Below are positions 1 through 8,047 of a stretch of DNA of 40,103 nt, piece by piece. The translations under genes were made by a program, and so were the position numbers. The DNA is taken from assembly GCA_937872515.1 (NCBI GenBank), contig CALMSX010000055.1:1-40103 (forward strand). Reading direction: 5' to 3'. The stretch comes from an uncultured Bacteroidota bacterium (GTDB taxonomy: Bacteria; Bacteroidota; Bacteroidia; Chitinophagales; Saprospiraceae). The notes under the pieces were generated by a model that saw nothing but the letters and a program-made list of their open reading frames with translations, had not been told where the DNA came from and made no database searches. Each line of letters opens with the position of its first letter. Position 1 is the first letter of the stretch.

Positions 1-1776
1 GTACCGGAAGGATTTACCCTCGATCAGTTTGCTTTCAACGGAGAAGTAGAAAGCATTGACGCTACCCACTTTGTGTACACCCCTGAAGAATATTTTATTG
101 GTCAGGATAGTTTCACCTTTGTTCATGCCAATGGCACCGTGCTGGATTACCATGCACGAGTGATTGATGCAGAAAGAGATCCGGGCTTTGTGCGCAATGA
201 TGTGGTATATACCCCAAAAAACACCCCCATCACCTTTGATGTCTTTGCCAATGATTTGGTGAAGTCGTTCCCTATCGTTGAGTTTTCTCCCCAGCTGGTG
301 CACGATACCCTGGGTGTATTTACCTATACCCCGGCTACCAACTTCAGCGGCACCAAAAGTTTTACCTACAAGGTAGATTCAGGTGTTAGTGTTGAAACCG
401 GCAAGATCACCCTCGTAGTGGGCAACCACAACCCTCAGGCCGACATCATCTATCAATACGAAATACCAGGCAACAAAACCTTTGTCATAGAGTACGATGT
501 CCCCATCGATGGTTATTCGTTTACCATCGACCCCAATAAAGGACCAACACAAGGTGTGGCTTATGCCTTCCAGGATTCTACTTCGGGTTTGAGTTGCGGC
601 ACTGCTTATGGCAAGGCGCTGATCGCCTATACACCAGACCCCAACTTTGTCGGTGGAGACACCATGGAAATAAAATACTGCGTGGCCAACAATCCGGTTT
701 GTGTTACCTATAAGTTGTACTTTAACGTAATTGCCCCAACCAACGCCACCTGCCCTTGTATCGATGACTGTGTATGGAGCGGCGACCTCAATGGCGACGG
801 CAGGGTTTCTGCCCACGACCTGCTTACACTGGGCCGATTCCTTGGCTATGAGGGTCCCGCCAGAGATACCAGCAATACCTATACCTGGGGCGCCAATGAA
901 GCGGCCGACTGGGGCGTAAAACTGCCCAACGGCAAAGACCTCAAACACGCCGATGCCAATGGCGACGGTCGACTCACTGCAGACGACATGCAGGGCATCC
1001 TCGACAACTTCAACAAGATAAGCAGCCTGGTACCCAATGAAAACCTGGGCTACAAGGACTTTCCTTTTACCCTGTCTTCCAACTACAGCGAAGTGGAACC
1101 GGGCGATACCCTGGTTATTAACTTCCACCTGGGCAGCGCTACCCTGCCAGCCAATGACATCCACGGCATTTCCTTTGCCTTAAATATCGATGGCGACACT
1201 GTAGACAGCTCCAGCCTCAGGGTTAAGTTTTTTGACAACACCTGGATGGCAGACCACTCACCCACCCTGCAAATGCACAAGCAGGTTTCTGACGGCAATG
1301 TACGCCTGGCCTTTACCCGCTCCAGCGGACAAGGTGCCAGCGGCAATGGCATCATTGGTCAGGCAACATGGATTGTGGGGGAAGAGGATGCTGATGGCTT
1401 TAAAAGTGAAAAGAACTATTTTTTAAGGAAAATAAGTGTTGAACATATTTTAATTGAATCAATCTCAGGTGCAAAGTTTTTGCTTAAGGAAAATAGTCTT
1501 TCAATTAAGCAATTAAATTCAAAAAACAACAGCTCTCCTGTTGATAAAGGTGAATCTATCTTGCCAAATCCTGTTTTGGGTTTGTTGACACTAAATTCAA
1601 ATAAGGAGTATTCAAAATATTCTTTATTTTCAATTGAAGGAAGACTTATTTTACAGGGTCCATTCTCTCTTAACACTGGTAATCAAATTGATGTTTCAAC
1701 ACTTCCGTGTGGTATGTATTTTATCAAATTTGATGGAGATAGTAGTACCAGTACCTTTTCATTTTTTAAGCAATAA
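1..1776 (+). CDS. Secreted multidomain protein with dockerin-like and cohesin-like modules and T9SS sorting domain (5' partial)
   Basis: The reading frame is open from base 1, so the N-terminus lies outside the window; a GTG at 73 is not a convincing start. The visible part begins with Ig/cadherin-like repeats of the Big type (segments ending in FTYTPATNFSGTKSFTYKV and similar). Two EF-hand-like dockerin repeats follow (DLNGDGRVSAHDLL near 790-830 and DANGDGRLTADDM near 950-990). Then comes a beta-rich module starting VEPGDTLVINF that resembles a cohesin domain. The last ~75 residues (PNP, then GMYFIKF) match the Por/type IX secretion C-terminal sorting domain. The protein is therefore expected to cross the outer membrane through T9SS and to be anchored or released at the surface; its substrate is unknown. 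The last ~380 bp are much richer in A+T than the rest. The stop overlaps the convergent neighbour by 11 bp. Confidence 0.85.
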   Translation, partial: VPEGFTLDQFAFNGEVESIDATHFVYTPEEYFIGQDSFTFVHANGTVLDYHARVIDAERDPGFVRNDVVYTPKNTPITFDVFANDLVKSFPIVEFSPQLVHDTLGVFTYTPATNFSGTKSFTYKVDSGVSVETGKITLVVGNHNPQADIIYQYEIPGNKTFVIEYDVPIDGYSFTIDPNKGPTQGVAYAFQDSTSGLSCGTAYGKALIAYTPDPNFVGGDTMEIKYCVANNPVCVTYKLYFNVIAPTNATCPCIDDCVWSGDLNGDGRVSAHDLLTLGRFLGYEGPARDTSNTYTWGANEAADWGVKLPNGKDLKHADANGDGRLTADDMQGILDNFNKISSLVPNENLGYKDFPFTLSSNYSEVEPGDTLVINFHLGSATLPANDIHGISFALNIDGDTVDSSSLRVKFFDNTWMADHSPTLQMHKQVSDGNVRLAFTRSSGQGASGNGIIGQATWIVGEEDADGFKSEKNYFLRKISVEHILIESISGAKFLLKENSLSIKQLNSKNNSSPVDKGESILPNPVLGLLTLNSNKEYSKYSLFSIEGRLILQGPFSLNTGNQIDVSTLPCGMYFIKFDGDSSTSTFSFFKQ

Positions 1777-3214
1777 TTAAGCTTTCAATTTTTTCTACTA
1801 ACCAATTCTTTATAACCACCGCTTCAGAGTTTTCAACTTCTTGTTTCAACTTTAAAAGTTTTGGTTTTTCTTTTTTATTGATTTTTAAGAGCGTTTTAGT
1901 GTGTTTAATTAAATTATAATATTGCAACTTTCTTTGTTTTGTGTAAGTTTTCTCTCTGTCTAGATATAATTTAAAACTTAATAAAAGAGATTCTAGACTA
2001 TCTCTCTCGTTCAGTTCAAAATAAGATGCAAGCAATAACGTTCTTGACAAAAGTGCTTGAAAAACTTCTTTGTATTCAGTCGTTGATAGCAATTGAATTA
2101 CTTTTTTAAAATTCTTCTTGTTCATTTCTACTCTTGCCAAACTAAAATTCACATTACTTTCTCTTACGGTTGGATCTAAAAATTGTGCATAATCTAAAAT
2201 ATATGTTTCTGCCCAATCATATTCTCCTTGTCTTATTGCGTAAAATGCAATATTCCTAAATGTTGTAGGAGAAATGTGTTCATCCCGAATAATGATGTCG
2301 TTTTTCAATCCTAGTTTATACCACTCAAAAGCCTCTCTTTCAAACTCCGGCATTCCTTTGTTGCCCAACGTAACACAATATCCTATAACTAAATCCAGCA
2401 AATCCTTAGACTCCTTTTTATCAAAGTGGTGGAGGTTGGCAATGAGCAGGTCTTTGAGTTTATAATAATCCTCGGTATTGCCCTCGTGGCTTTTGATCAC
2501 TGAGATGAGGTAGTAAATGGCAATGGGTGGGTAGTCTTTAAAAAACGGTGATTGCGCCAGCTTAAGAATGACGTCGATGCCAATGATTTTTTTATTGAGT
2601 TTAAAGGTTTGATTCCACGACAAGAGGGTGCAGTAAGAGCGCAGCTTTTCGGCAATAAAAAATACGTCGAGGTTATATGACATTTCCTCTACGTTGAGCA
2701 CCTTGTCCATCTCTACCTTCCGGCCAATGGTGTTGTCGTGAAAGTTGATGTCCATGATGGCCCGCTCAATGTTGTACATATTGAGGTAGTGCTCGGCGTT
2801 TTTGTTTTGGTGCAGCTTTTTGTTGTACTCGATGTGGTGGATCAGCGAGCCAAAAAGATCGGATAGGTTTCGGTTGGTATAGGCCTTCATCAGCAGTCTC
2901 AGCTTTTCAGAGCCATCGTTGTCCAATTCTTTTTGGGTGATAAACTCTTCAAAAAGGGCAAAGAGGTCGGATGATAGTTTTCGGAATTTAACATCGTTGT
3001 AGGGACTTTCTGCTCCGTAAATCCTGGCCCAAACATCCCTGCTCTCAATTTGGCCGGGGTCCTTGCCCGTTCTTTTGGCCTCATTGAGCATATCAAAAAA
3101 GATAACAAAGGCCTCGTTTTGGTTAAAATAGGGAGAAAGCAAAAACTTGCGGAAGCTGTTGAGCTCGTAAACCGTGAGCTTTTCTAAGGCCTTGGTGATT
3201 TTGCGATCTTTCAT
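1766..3214 (-). CDS. Conserved Bacteroidota protein of unknown function, helical-repeat-like
   Basis: This 482-residue protein has no signal peptide and no membrane segment, so it is probably cytoplasmic. The N-terminus carries the pattern LNSFRKFLLSPYFNQN, which I recognise from a group of uncharacterised proteins common in Saprospiraceae-like genomes. The rest is strongly alpha-helical and Lys/Leu/Tyr-rich, with spacing reminiscent of TPR-type repeats (for example the stretch around residues 310-400), but no catalytic motif is visible. The start is the ATG whose complement ends at 3214. The C-terminal part, about 170 codons (1766 to about 2280), is distinctly A+T-rich, while the N-terminal part has the composition of the neighbouring genes. 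The 3' end overlaps the convergent secreted-protein gene by 11 bp. A role as a scaffold is only a guess. Confidence 0.75.
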   Translation of the reverse strand: MKDRKITKALEKLTVYELNSFRKFLLSPYFNQNEAFVIFFDMLNEAKRTGKDPGQIESRDVWARIYGAESPYNDVKFRKLSSDLFALFEEFITQKELDNDGSEKLRLLMKAYTNRNLSDLFGSLIHHIEYNKKLHQNKNAEHYLNMYNIERAIMDINFHDNTIGRKVEMDKVLNVEEMSYNLDVFFIAEKLRSYCTLLSWNQTFKLNKKIIGIDVILKLAQSPFFKDYPPIAIYYLISVIKSHEGNTEDYYKLKDLLIANLHHFDKKESKDLLDLVIGYCVTLGNKGMPEFEREAFEWYKLGLKNDIIIRDEHISPTTFRNIAFYAIRQGEYDWAETYILDYAQFLDPTVRESNVNFSLARVEMNKKNFKKVIQLLSTTEYKEVFQALLSRTLLLASYFELNERDSLESLLLSFKLYLDREKTYTKQRKLQYYNLIKHTKTLLKINKKEKPKLLKLKQEVENSEAVVIKNWLVEKIESLIIA

Positions 3215-3234
3215 GCCATGAAATTACAAAAAAA

Positions 3235-3266
3235 CCGGAAAGAAGGTATTTACTCCTTCTTTCCGG
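3235..3266 (-). terminator. Rho-independent terminator of the small lipoprotein gene
   Basis: A perfect 12-bp inverted repeat (CCGGAAAGAAGG / CCTTCTTTCCGG) with an 8-nt loop. Read on the minus strand it is followed directly by seven T residues (A-run at 3228-3234 on the + strand). It lies 20 bp beyond the stop of the leftward lipoprotein gene and just upstream of the start of the next leftward gene, so it should isolate the two transcripts. Confidence 0.88.
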
Positions 3267-3286
3267 CACACAGAATTCCACAAAAA

Positions 3287-3727
3287 TCATTCTTCAATGA
3301 CCCGTACGGCCGCAGCGTTAAAACCGATGTTTCCCGGATTGAGGGTAACGTTGAATCCGGATGAAGCATCCTGGGCAGATAGCGCCGTTTTGCCGGTGTA
3401 CACTACCTGGTTGGCACCCGGGTTTTTGATCACCTTCATATTGGATCCGCTGATTTCTATTTCTGTTACCGCCGTCAGGGTTTGTTCTCCGAGGGTTTCA
3501 GGATCAAGAATGACCCTTACTCCTTCAGCGTCTTCTTCTCCTACAATTTCTCCGGCTGTGTAGGTTGCCGTACTTCTATTGGCAAAGGTTACTTGCAGGG
3601 CGAGGGCATCGGTACGAATTTCGCTATCCGGGTTGTTTAATCCCGAAGAAAATCCTGCATTATCGGGTGAGCAGCTGGTAAAGAGACCGGCCATCAGCAA
3701 AACAAATAAAAACAAAACATTTTTCAT
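3287..3727 (-). CDS. Small exported lipoprotein, function unknown
   Basis: 146 residues from the ATG at 3727. An in-frame ATG at 3769 would add 14 polar residues in front of the signal peptide and is less likely. The N-terminus is a lipoprotein signal (Lys2, hydrophobic LFLFVLLMAGLF, then TSC with the lipidated Cys at residue 19), followed by a Ser/Asn/Asp-rich linker. The mature part of about 125 residues is Thr/Val/Gly-rich and probably a single beta-sandwich. No family was recognised. The gene is monocistronic: a strong terminator follows and no gene on the same strand lies close upstream. It is expected to be anchored in the inner leaflet of the outer membrane or at the surface. Confidence 0.75.
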   Translation of the reverse strand: MKNVLFLFVLLMAGLFTSCSPDNAGFSSGLNNPDSEIRTDALALQVTFANRSTATYTAGEIVGEEDAEGVRVILDPETLGEQTLTAVTEIEISGSNMKVIKNPGANQVVYTGKTALSAQDASSGFNVTLNPGNIGFNAAAVRVIEE

Positions 3728-3754
3728 GTCAGTATTTTTTAATGGTGAATAAAA

Positions 3755-3774
3755 ATCAGATCTGATCAAATCTT
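3755..3774 (-). promoter_or_regulatory. Palindrome next to a -7-like element upstream of the lipoprotein gene
   Basis: A perfect 12-bp palindrome, ATCAGATCTGAT (3755-3766), abuts AAGATTTG (minus strand, 3774-3767), which differs from the Bacteroidota -7 consensus TAnnTTTG at one base. This arrangement 30-50 bp upstream of the start would suit an operator overlapping the transcription start. No matching -33 element was found, so the promoter call is tentative. Confidence 0.3.
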
Positions 3775-3931
3775 ATATGATAAATCAACGCTATAAAGGA
3801 CAGACAACACTCCCCGATGCCTGTAAATTCAGGGTTTTTCACCTGCAATTCCCGGTTTTCCCTGGTTTTAGGCTGACCTTAACCCCTGGACTTTGTAATG
3901 GTATTTACTAGTTTCTATCGTTTATTTACCC

Positions 3932-3948
3932 CCGGCACTTCATGCCGG
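3932..3948. other. Short GC-rich hairpin followed by a T-tract upstream of the small membrane protein gene
   Basis: CCGGCA and TGCCGG form a perfect 6-bp stem with a 5-nt loop, followed on the + strand by AAAAATTG and seven T. It resembles a small terminator, but no rightward gene ends nearby (the 257 bp from 3728 to 3984 are otherwise non-coding). It could instead be a 5' regulatory hairpin or operator for the gene starting at 3985. Confidence 0.35.
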
Positions 3949-3984
3949 AAAAATTGTTTTTTTACTATCTTGCATTAAAAACCA

Positions 3985-4458
3985 ATGGAAGATTTCGCAA
4001 AAATGCAAAACACCTTGTCTGAGATGGCGACTACCCGCCTCTTGTCTGCCGCACGCTGGGCCCGCATCTATGGCTTGATCATGTGTGTGTTTTCGGGCTT
4101 TGGCCTGGTGATGATGTTGGTCTCTCTTACTGCCTTAACTTCTTTTTCTTCTCTGATGGGCAAAGGGGAAATGGGCCTGGTTTATGGTATGTTTTTTATT
4201 TACCTGGTGGTTCTGGTATTTATGCTTTACCTCAACTACCAACTGGTAATCTTTGGCAGCGATATCAAAAACGGAGTGAGCTCCGCTGACGAACAATACC
4301 TGGAAAATGGCTTTGCCCGACTTGCTCGATATTTTAAAATAATAAGCATACTTATGATCGCTATGGTTGTTCTTTCACTCCTCATGATGTTGTTCATTGG
4401 AGGAATGGGCGCCCTGATGGCTCCCGATGCACCCGCCTACCCTCAAAACGGATTTTGA
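3985..4458 (+). CDS. Small inner-membrane protein, DUF5362-like
   Basis: 157 residues with three probable membrane helices (about 28-53, 66-88 and 117-140). A short amphipathic N-terminus (MEDFAKMQ) precedes the helices, and a polar loop between helices 2 and 3 contains SADEQYLENGFARLARYFK. The overall plan and that loop resemble the Bacteroidota DUF5362 membrane proteins, but I am not certain of the family. No function is known. The gene is first in a rightward pair: the next gene starts 2 bp after this stop, so the two are probably cotranscribed. Confidence 0.7.
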   Translation: MEDFAKMQNTLSEMATTRLLSAARWARIYGLIMCVFSGFGLVMMLVSLTALTSFSSLMGKGEMGLVYGMFFIYLVVLVFMLYLNYQLVIFGSDIKNGVSSADEQYLENGFARLARYFKIISILMIAMVVLSLLMMLFIGGMGALMAPDAPAYPQNGF

Positions 4459-4460
4459 CC

Positions 4461-5219
4461 ATGAGATATCTCTTTTTTACTCTTTGTTGTTGGTTGCTTT
4501 TTTCTTGTGGAGAAAAACCTCCCAAGGGCTATCGTCAGGGCTACTTCTACCTTACCGCCCCAAAATCTGATATTTTCGGAAAGTCATTCAAGCCATATGA
4601 TCGAGAAATCCAGTTCAACCAACAATACATCGTGGGCTTTAAGCGGGGCTTTGACCAAAAACAGGTATTGCGAGAGGTATATGAGGTGGCTACCCACAAA
4701 CTCTATCGTTTTCTCACGCACAAAGACACCTGGCTGGTCTATGTTGAAGAACATCCCGAACAACTCATTGACATAAAAACAGCGGTTCCCGATGACTACT
4801 ATGACTCTCGCATTAGTGCCCGGGAAGATGGAGATAAAAACATTCGGGGCTTTGATACGAGGGAACTGCTTTTCCGCGACAAAGAGGGCAGGCCCAAAAA
4901 AATGTATGTCTGTCCCCTAATACCTTTTTACCTGGGCCACATCCCGGCCATAGGCAAACACATCAAAGGTATGCCCATCGAAATCAGGGAAGATAGCGGT
5001 TTGGACAATGATTTGGTAAGATATACCATGACGTACTTTGACCCCACGGTAAATGAATCTGCCTTCAGCACCAGTGAGGGCGGATACATCAAAGTAGACA
5101 AAGCCCGCTTTGACGCCGCACTTCAGGCGGTGATTGACGAAAATTCCTCCTATTCCGACATTGGAGAGGCAGAGTTGGAGGCATGGAAAATCAACTTTAC
5201 CAGCTTGTTTATCTTTTAA
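4461..5219 (+). CDS. Lipoprotein of unknown function
   Basis: 252 residues from the ATG at 4461; a TTG at 4455 would overlap the previous gene by 4 bp but adds nothing to the signal peptide. The N-terminus MRYLFFTLCCWLLFSC is a lipoprotein signal with the acylated Cys at residue 16. The mature domain is rich in Asp, Tyr and aromatic residues, with no motif I recognise. The segments LVYVEEHPEQLIDI and ELLFRDKEGRPKKMY suggest a mixed alpha/beta fold. It follows the small membrane protein by 2 bp and precedes hemJ by 48 bp, where a new -7 element sits, so it is probably cotranscribed only with the upstream gene. Confidence 0.7.
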   Translation: MRYLFFTLCCWLLFSCGEKPPKGYRQGYFYLTAPKSDIFGKSFKPYDREIQFNQQYIVGFKRGFDQKQVLREVYEVATHKLYRFLTHKDTWLVYVEEHPEQLIDIKTAVPDDYYDSRISAREDGDKNIRGFDTRELLFRDKEGRPKKMYVCPLIPFYLGHIPAIGKHIKGMPIEIREDSGLDNDLVRYTMTYFDPTVNESAFSTSEGGYIKVDKARFDAALQAVIDENSSYSDIGEAELEAWKINFTSLFIF

Positions 5220-5242
5220 TCAAGCCATCCCTTTTACTTGCC

Positions 5243-5250
5243 TATCTTTG
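5243..5250 (+). promoter_or_regulatory. Bacteroidota -7 promoter element for hemJ
   Basis: TATCTTTG matches TAnnTTTG exactly and lies 17 bp upstream of the hemJ ATG, which would give a leader of about 10-15 nt. A clear TTG at the -33 position is missing, so this is a one-box match. Confidence 0.5.
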
Positions 5251-5267
5251 TATTAAAATAAGTATAT

Positions 5268-5810
5268 ATGTTGATTCTGCTTTTAAAGACTGTTCACATC
5301 ATTGGCTTTGTAGCATGGTTTGCCGCTATGTTTTACCTGGGCCGTCTTTTTGTTTACCACAAAGAAGCCCTCGAAGCCAATGACGATCGCACCGGCATCC
5401 TTACTGCCCAGTACAAGCTCATGGAATGGCGGGTCTATAAAATCATTATGACGCCGGCCATGATCCTCACCTGGGTCTGCGGCACCTGGATGGTGGTTTC
5501 GTACGGCATGGACTGGTTTAAGCTCAATCCCTGGATGCATATCAAGTTGTTGTTCCTTTTGATTCTTAGCGGCTATCATGGTTATAGCAAAGGCATCATC
5601 AAAAAGCTGGAAAACAATGCGGTGAAGTTTACCTCAATGGGCTTTCGTTATTTCAACGAAGTGCCTACCCTCTTGTTGTTGGTCATTGTGGCCCTGGCGG
5701 TATTCCGCAACCAGACGAGCCCGGTGTATCTGACAATGGTCATGTGTGGCACCATTGCCCTCATCATCTTTTTTACCTTGTTGTACAAAAAAATCCGTAG
5801 CCAATCATGA
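5268..5810 (+). CDS. hemJ: HemJ protoporphyrinogen IX oxidase
   Basis: 180 residues, the usual HemJ length, with four to five membrane helices. Family-typical features are the N-terminal KTVHIIGFVAWFAAMFYL with His10, the following RLFVYHKEA motif, and WMHIKLLF with His91 and Lys93. HemJ oxidises protoporphyrinogen IX to protoporphyrin IX in the penultimate part of heme synthesis and replaces HemG/HemY in many bacteria; it is an inner-membrane protein that itself binds heme. Its stop overlaps the start of the next gene (ATGA), so the two are translationally coupled. No other heme-pathway gene is adjacent, although heme A synthase lies near 28 kb. Confidence 0.92.
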   Translation: MLILLLKTVHIIGFVAWFAAMFYLGRLFVYHKEALEANDDRTGILTAQYKLMEWRVYKIIMTPAMILTWVCGTWMVVSYGMDWFKLNPWMHIKLLFLLILSGYHGYSKGIIKKLENNAVKFTSMGFRYFNEVPTLLLLVIVALAVFRNQTSPVYLTMVMCGTIALIIFFTLLYKKIRSQS

Positions 5811-6844
5811 TTGCACCCAATCCTCCTAAGTCGGGCATGAGCCTGAAAAAAAAGCTGGCCTACCTTTTTGGCGGCCTGTTGGTCTTTTTACTTTTAGCCG
5901 CCATCTTACTGCCCAAAGATATTTCCACCACGGTTAGCAGGGAGATCACGGCCGCACCCCAGTATGTGTATAACCTGATCAACAACCAGCAAAACGTGAT
6001 GAGCTGGAGCTCGTGGGCCATTGAAGACAAGGAGATGAAACTGGTGTACGACAAGCCCAACTCGGGTGTAGGCAGCGGCTATTCATGGACCAGTCCGTCT
6101 TCGGGTGATGGCAGCATTGTCTATACCGCATTGGTGCCCAATCAAAAGCTGGAGGCAGAGTTGACCATGGGGGGCGATAAAAACCATTATACCATCTCCC
6201 TTGAAAAAGTCAATGACCAAAAAACCAGGGTGAGCTGGACCTTCAACTCCCACATGTCTTTTCCTGTCAATCTGATGGGGCCGGTGCTGAAATACATAGT
6301 CAACAAGCATAACCTGCAGAGTATAGAAAATATGGAACAGGAAATCGGGCGCCGTGTAAAAGGAAGGTACAACGGTTATGATGTAAAAGAAGGCACGCAA
6401 AATCCAAGGCACTTTGTGGCGGCCCGCAATACGGTTAGCTTTGAGCAGCTGAGCCAGTTCTACAGTCAAAACCTTGGTGCCATCTACCAGAAACTCCAGG
6501 AAGAAGGTCTGTCTTCGGTGGGTGCTCCCTGTGCCCTTTTTTATGATTACGATGAAAAAAATGCCAGGACCGATATGGCGGTTGCGGTTCCTGTTTTGGC
6601 CCCGATTACCCTTAGCCAGTTGACCGCCATTTCATTACCCGTACAAAATGCTGTTTACATCGACTATTATGGCGATCCTTCAAAAACAGCAGCAGCACAT
6701 TATGCGCTGGATGACTACCTCAAAGACCGCCAATACACCCAGTCGGTACCTGTGGTTGAAGAATATATTACCGATCCGCTGAAGGAGAAAGACCAGAGCA
6801 AGTGGTTGACAAAAATTTACTATTACACAGCAGAAAAAAAATAG
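5807..6844 (+). CDS. Membrane-anchored SRPBCC domain plus GyrI-like effector-binding domain protein
   Basis: 345 residues. One membrane helix lies at about 13-33 (KKLAYLFGGLLVFLLLAAIL). It is followed by an SRPBCC/polyketide-cyclase-like domain (about 40-190; note VSREITAAPQYVYNLINN and the central WTSPSSGDGS). The C-terminal part (about 200-343) resembles the GyrI/AraC effector-binding fold (RHFVAARNTVSFEQLSQFY, later YIDYYGDPSKTAAAHYALDDYL). Both modules generally bind hydrophobic or aromatic small molecules. The first ATG overlaps the hemJ stop by 4 bp; an ATG 11 residues in (MSLKKKL) is an alternative. Coupling to hemJ suggests, without proof, a role in tetrapyrrole or lipid handling at the membrane. 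Confidence 0.75.
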   Translation: MIAPNPPKSGMSLKKKLAYLFGGLLVFLLLAAILLPKDISTTVSREITAAPQYVYNLINNQQNVMSWSSWAIEDKEMKLVYDKPNSGVGSGYSWTSPSSGDGSIVYTALVPNQKLEAELTMGGDKNHYTISLEKVNDQKTRVSWTFNSHMSFPVNLMGPVLKYIVNKHNLQSIENMEQEIGRRVKGRYNGYDVKEGTQNPRHFVAARNTVSFEQLSQFYSQNLGAIYQKLQEEGLSSVGAPCALFYDYDEKNARTDMAVAVPVLAPITLSQLTAISLPVQNAVYIDYYGDPSKTAAAHYALDDYLKDRQYTQSVPVVEEYITDPLKEKDQSKWLTKIYYYTAEKK

Positions 6845-6871
6845 AAAACGCAGCTCTAACGTTTAGCTTCT

Positions 6872-8047
6872 ATGCAGGACATCTATCAACAGCGCAACAC
6901 CTGGAAGTTTATCCTGGCTTTTGTCGGCGTTATCATTCTGGTCATTACCCTGGTGTATTCCAACTACCTGGCCCAAAACCTGATGCAAAACGAGTTAAAA
7001 AATGCCGCCCTGTTTAAAGAGGCCATTGCCTTTTTACAACAGGACGAAAACTTTAATACCGATGTGGGCATCCACGATTCCATTGTCAACAACTTTGCCC
7101 TTCCGGTAATCATTCGCGATGAAAATGACTCTTTGTCGGCCTTCAATTTTCCTGAGGACCAAAACAACGATCCCGCCTTCCTTAAACAAAAAGTAAAAGA
7201 GTTTCTGGAATCGGGTCAAAAGCCCCTGCCCGGGGTGGGATATTCCAAAGAGTGGTATTTTTTCAACAGTAAGTTGCTCGACTACATTCGATACTTTCCG
7301 CTCCTTCAGATCTTTTTGGTTGGCTTGTTTGTAGGCCTGGGCTACTTTTTGTTCAACAGTTCCAAAAAAGCAGAACAAAACCGGGTGTGGGCCGGAATGG
7401 CCAAAGAAACTGCCCACCAGCTGGGCACCCCCATCTCCGCCATCATGGGCTGGATTTCGCACCTCAAAGAACAACATGGAAGTGATGAGTCTGTCCAGGA
7501 AATTACCCTGGAACTGGAAAAAGACGTTGAACGCCTCAACCTGGTTGCCGATCGATTTTCAAAAATAGGGTCTGCTCCTGAATTGCAGGGCAGAGACCTC
7601 ACCCACATTGTGCGAAATGTAACCGAGTATATGAAACGCCGGGCCTCGAGGCACACCGTTATTCAGCTACAGGCTGAGGAATCCAACGTGTACTGGTCAG
7701 ACATCAACACCCACCTCTTTGAATGGGTGGTCGAAAACCTGCTTCGCAATGCCCTCGACGCCATGGATGGCCGCGGCAGCATTACCATTCACTTTTACGA
7801 AGAAGAGGGCTACAACTGCATTGATATCACCGATACCGGCAAGGGCATTCCTGCGTCTAAATTTAAAACGGTCTTCAATCCCGGATATTCCACCAAACAA
7901 AGGGGTTGGGGGCTTGGCCTTTCTTTGGCCAAACGCATCATAGAAGAATACCACAAGGGTAAAATTTTTGTTAAGTCATCCAAGCTGGATGTGGGCACCA
8001 CGTTTTGTATCAAGCTGCGCAAATCGGGGCGCCCTCAGGCAGATTAG
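6872..8047 (+). CDS. Orphan membrane sensor histidine kinase
   Basis: 391 residues. A first membrane helix (about 13-32) and a second (about 143-161) flank a periplasmic sensor region of ~110 residues; there is no obvious HAMP domain. The H-box is KETAHQLGTPISA with the phospho-accepting His at 182. The HATPase domain shows an N-box (ENLLRNALDAMDG, 288-300), G1 (DTGKGIP, 321-327) and G2 (RGWGLGLSLAKR). No response regulator is encoded nearby, so the partner must lie elsewhere. The 3' end overlaps the convergent SlyD-type gene by 4 bp. The short 27-bp gap after the previous gene allows cotranscription with hemJ. Confidence 0.9.
   Translation: MQDIYQQRNTWKFILAFVGVIILVITLVYSNYLAQNLMQNELKNAALFKEAIAFLQQDENFNTDVGIHDSIVNNFALPVIIRDENDSLSAFNFPEDQNNDPAFLKQKVKEFLESGQKPLPGVGYSKEWYFFNSKLLDYIRYFPLLQIFLVGLFVGLGYFLFNSSKKAEQNRVWAGMAKETAHQLGTPISAIMGWISHLKEQHGSDESVQEITLELEKDVERLNLVADRFSKIGSAPELQGRDLTHIVRNVTEYMKRRASRHTVIQLQAEESNVYWSDINTHLFEWVVENLLRNALDAMDGRGSITIHFYEEEGYNCIDITDTGKGIPASKFKTVFNPGYSTKQRGWGLGLSLAKRIIEEYHKGKIFVKSSKLDVGTTFCIKLRKSGRPQAD

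Noticed and set aside
379..1164. Leftward 261-codon frame opposite the secreted protein gene
   Set aside because: It is antisense to clear Big and dockerin-like domains and has no recognisable content.
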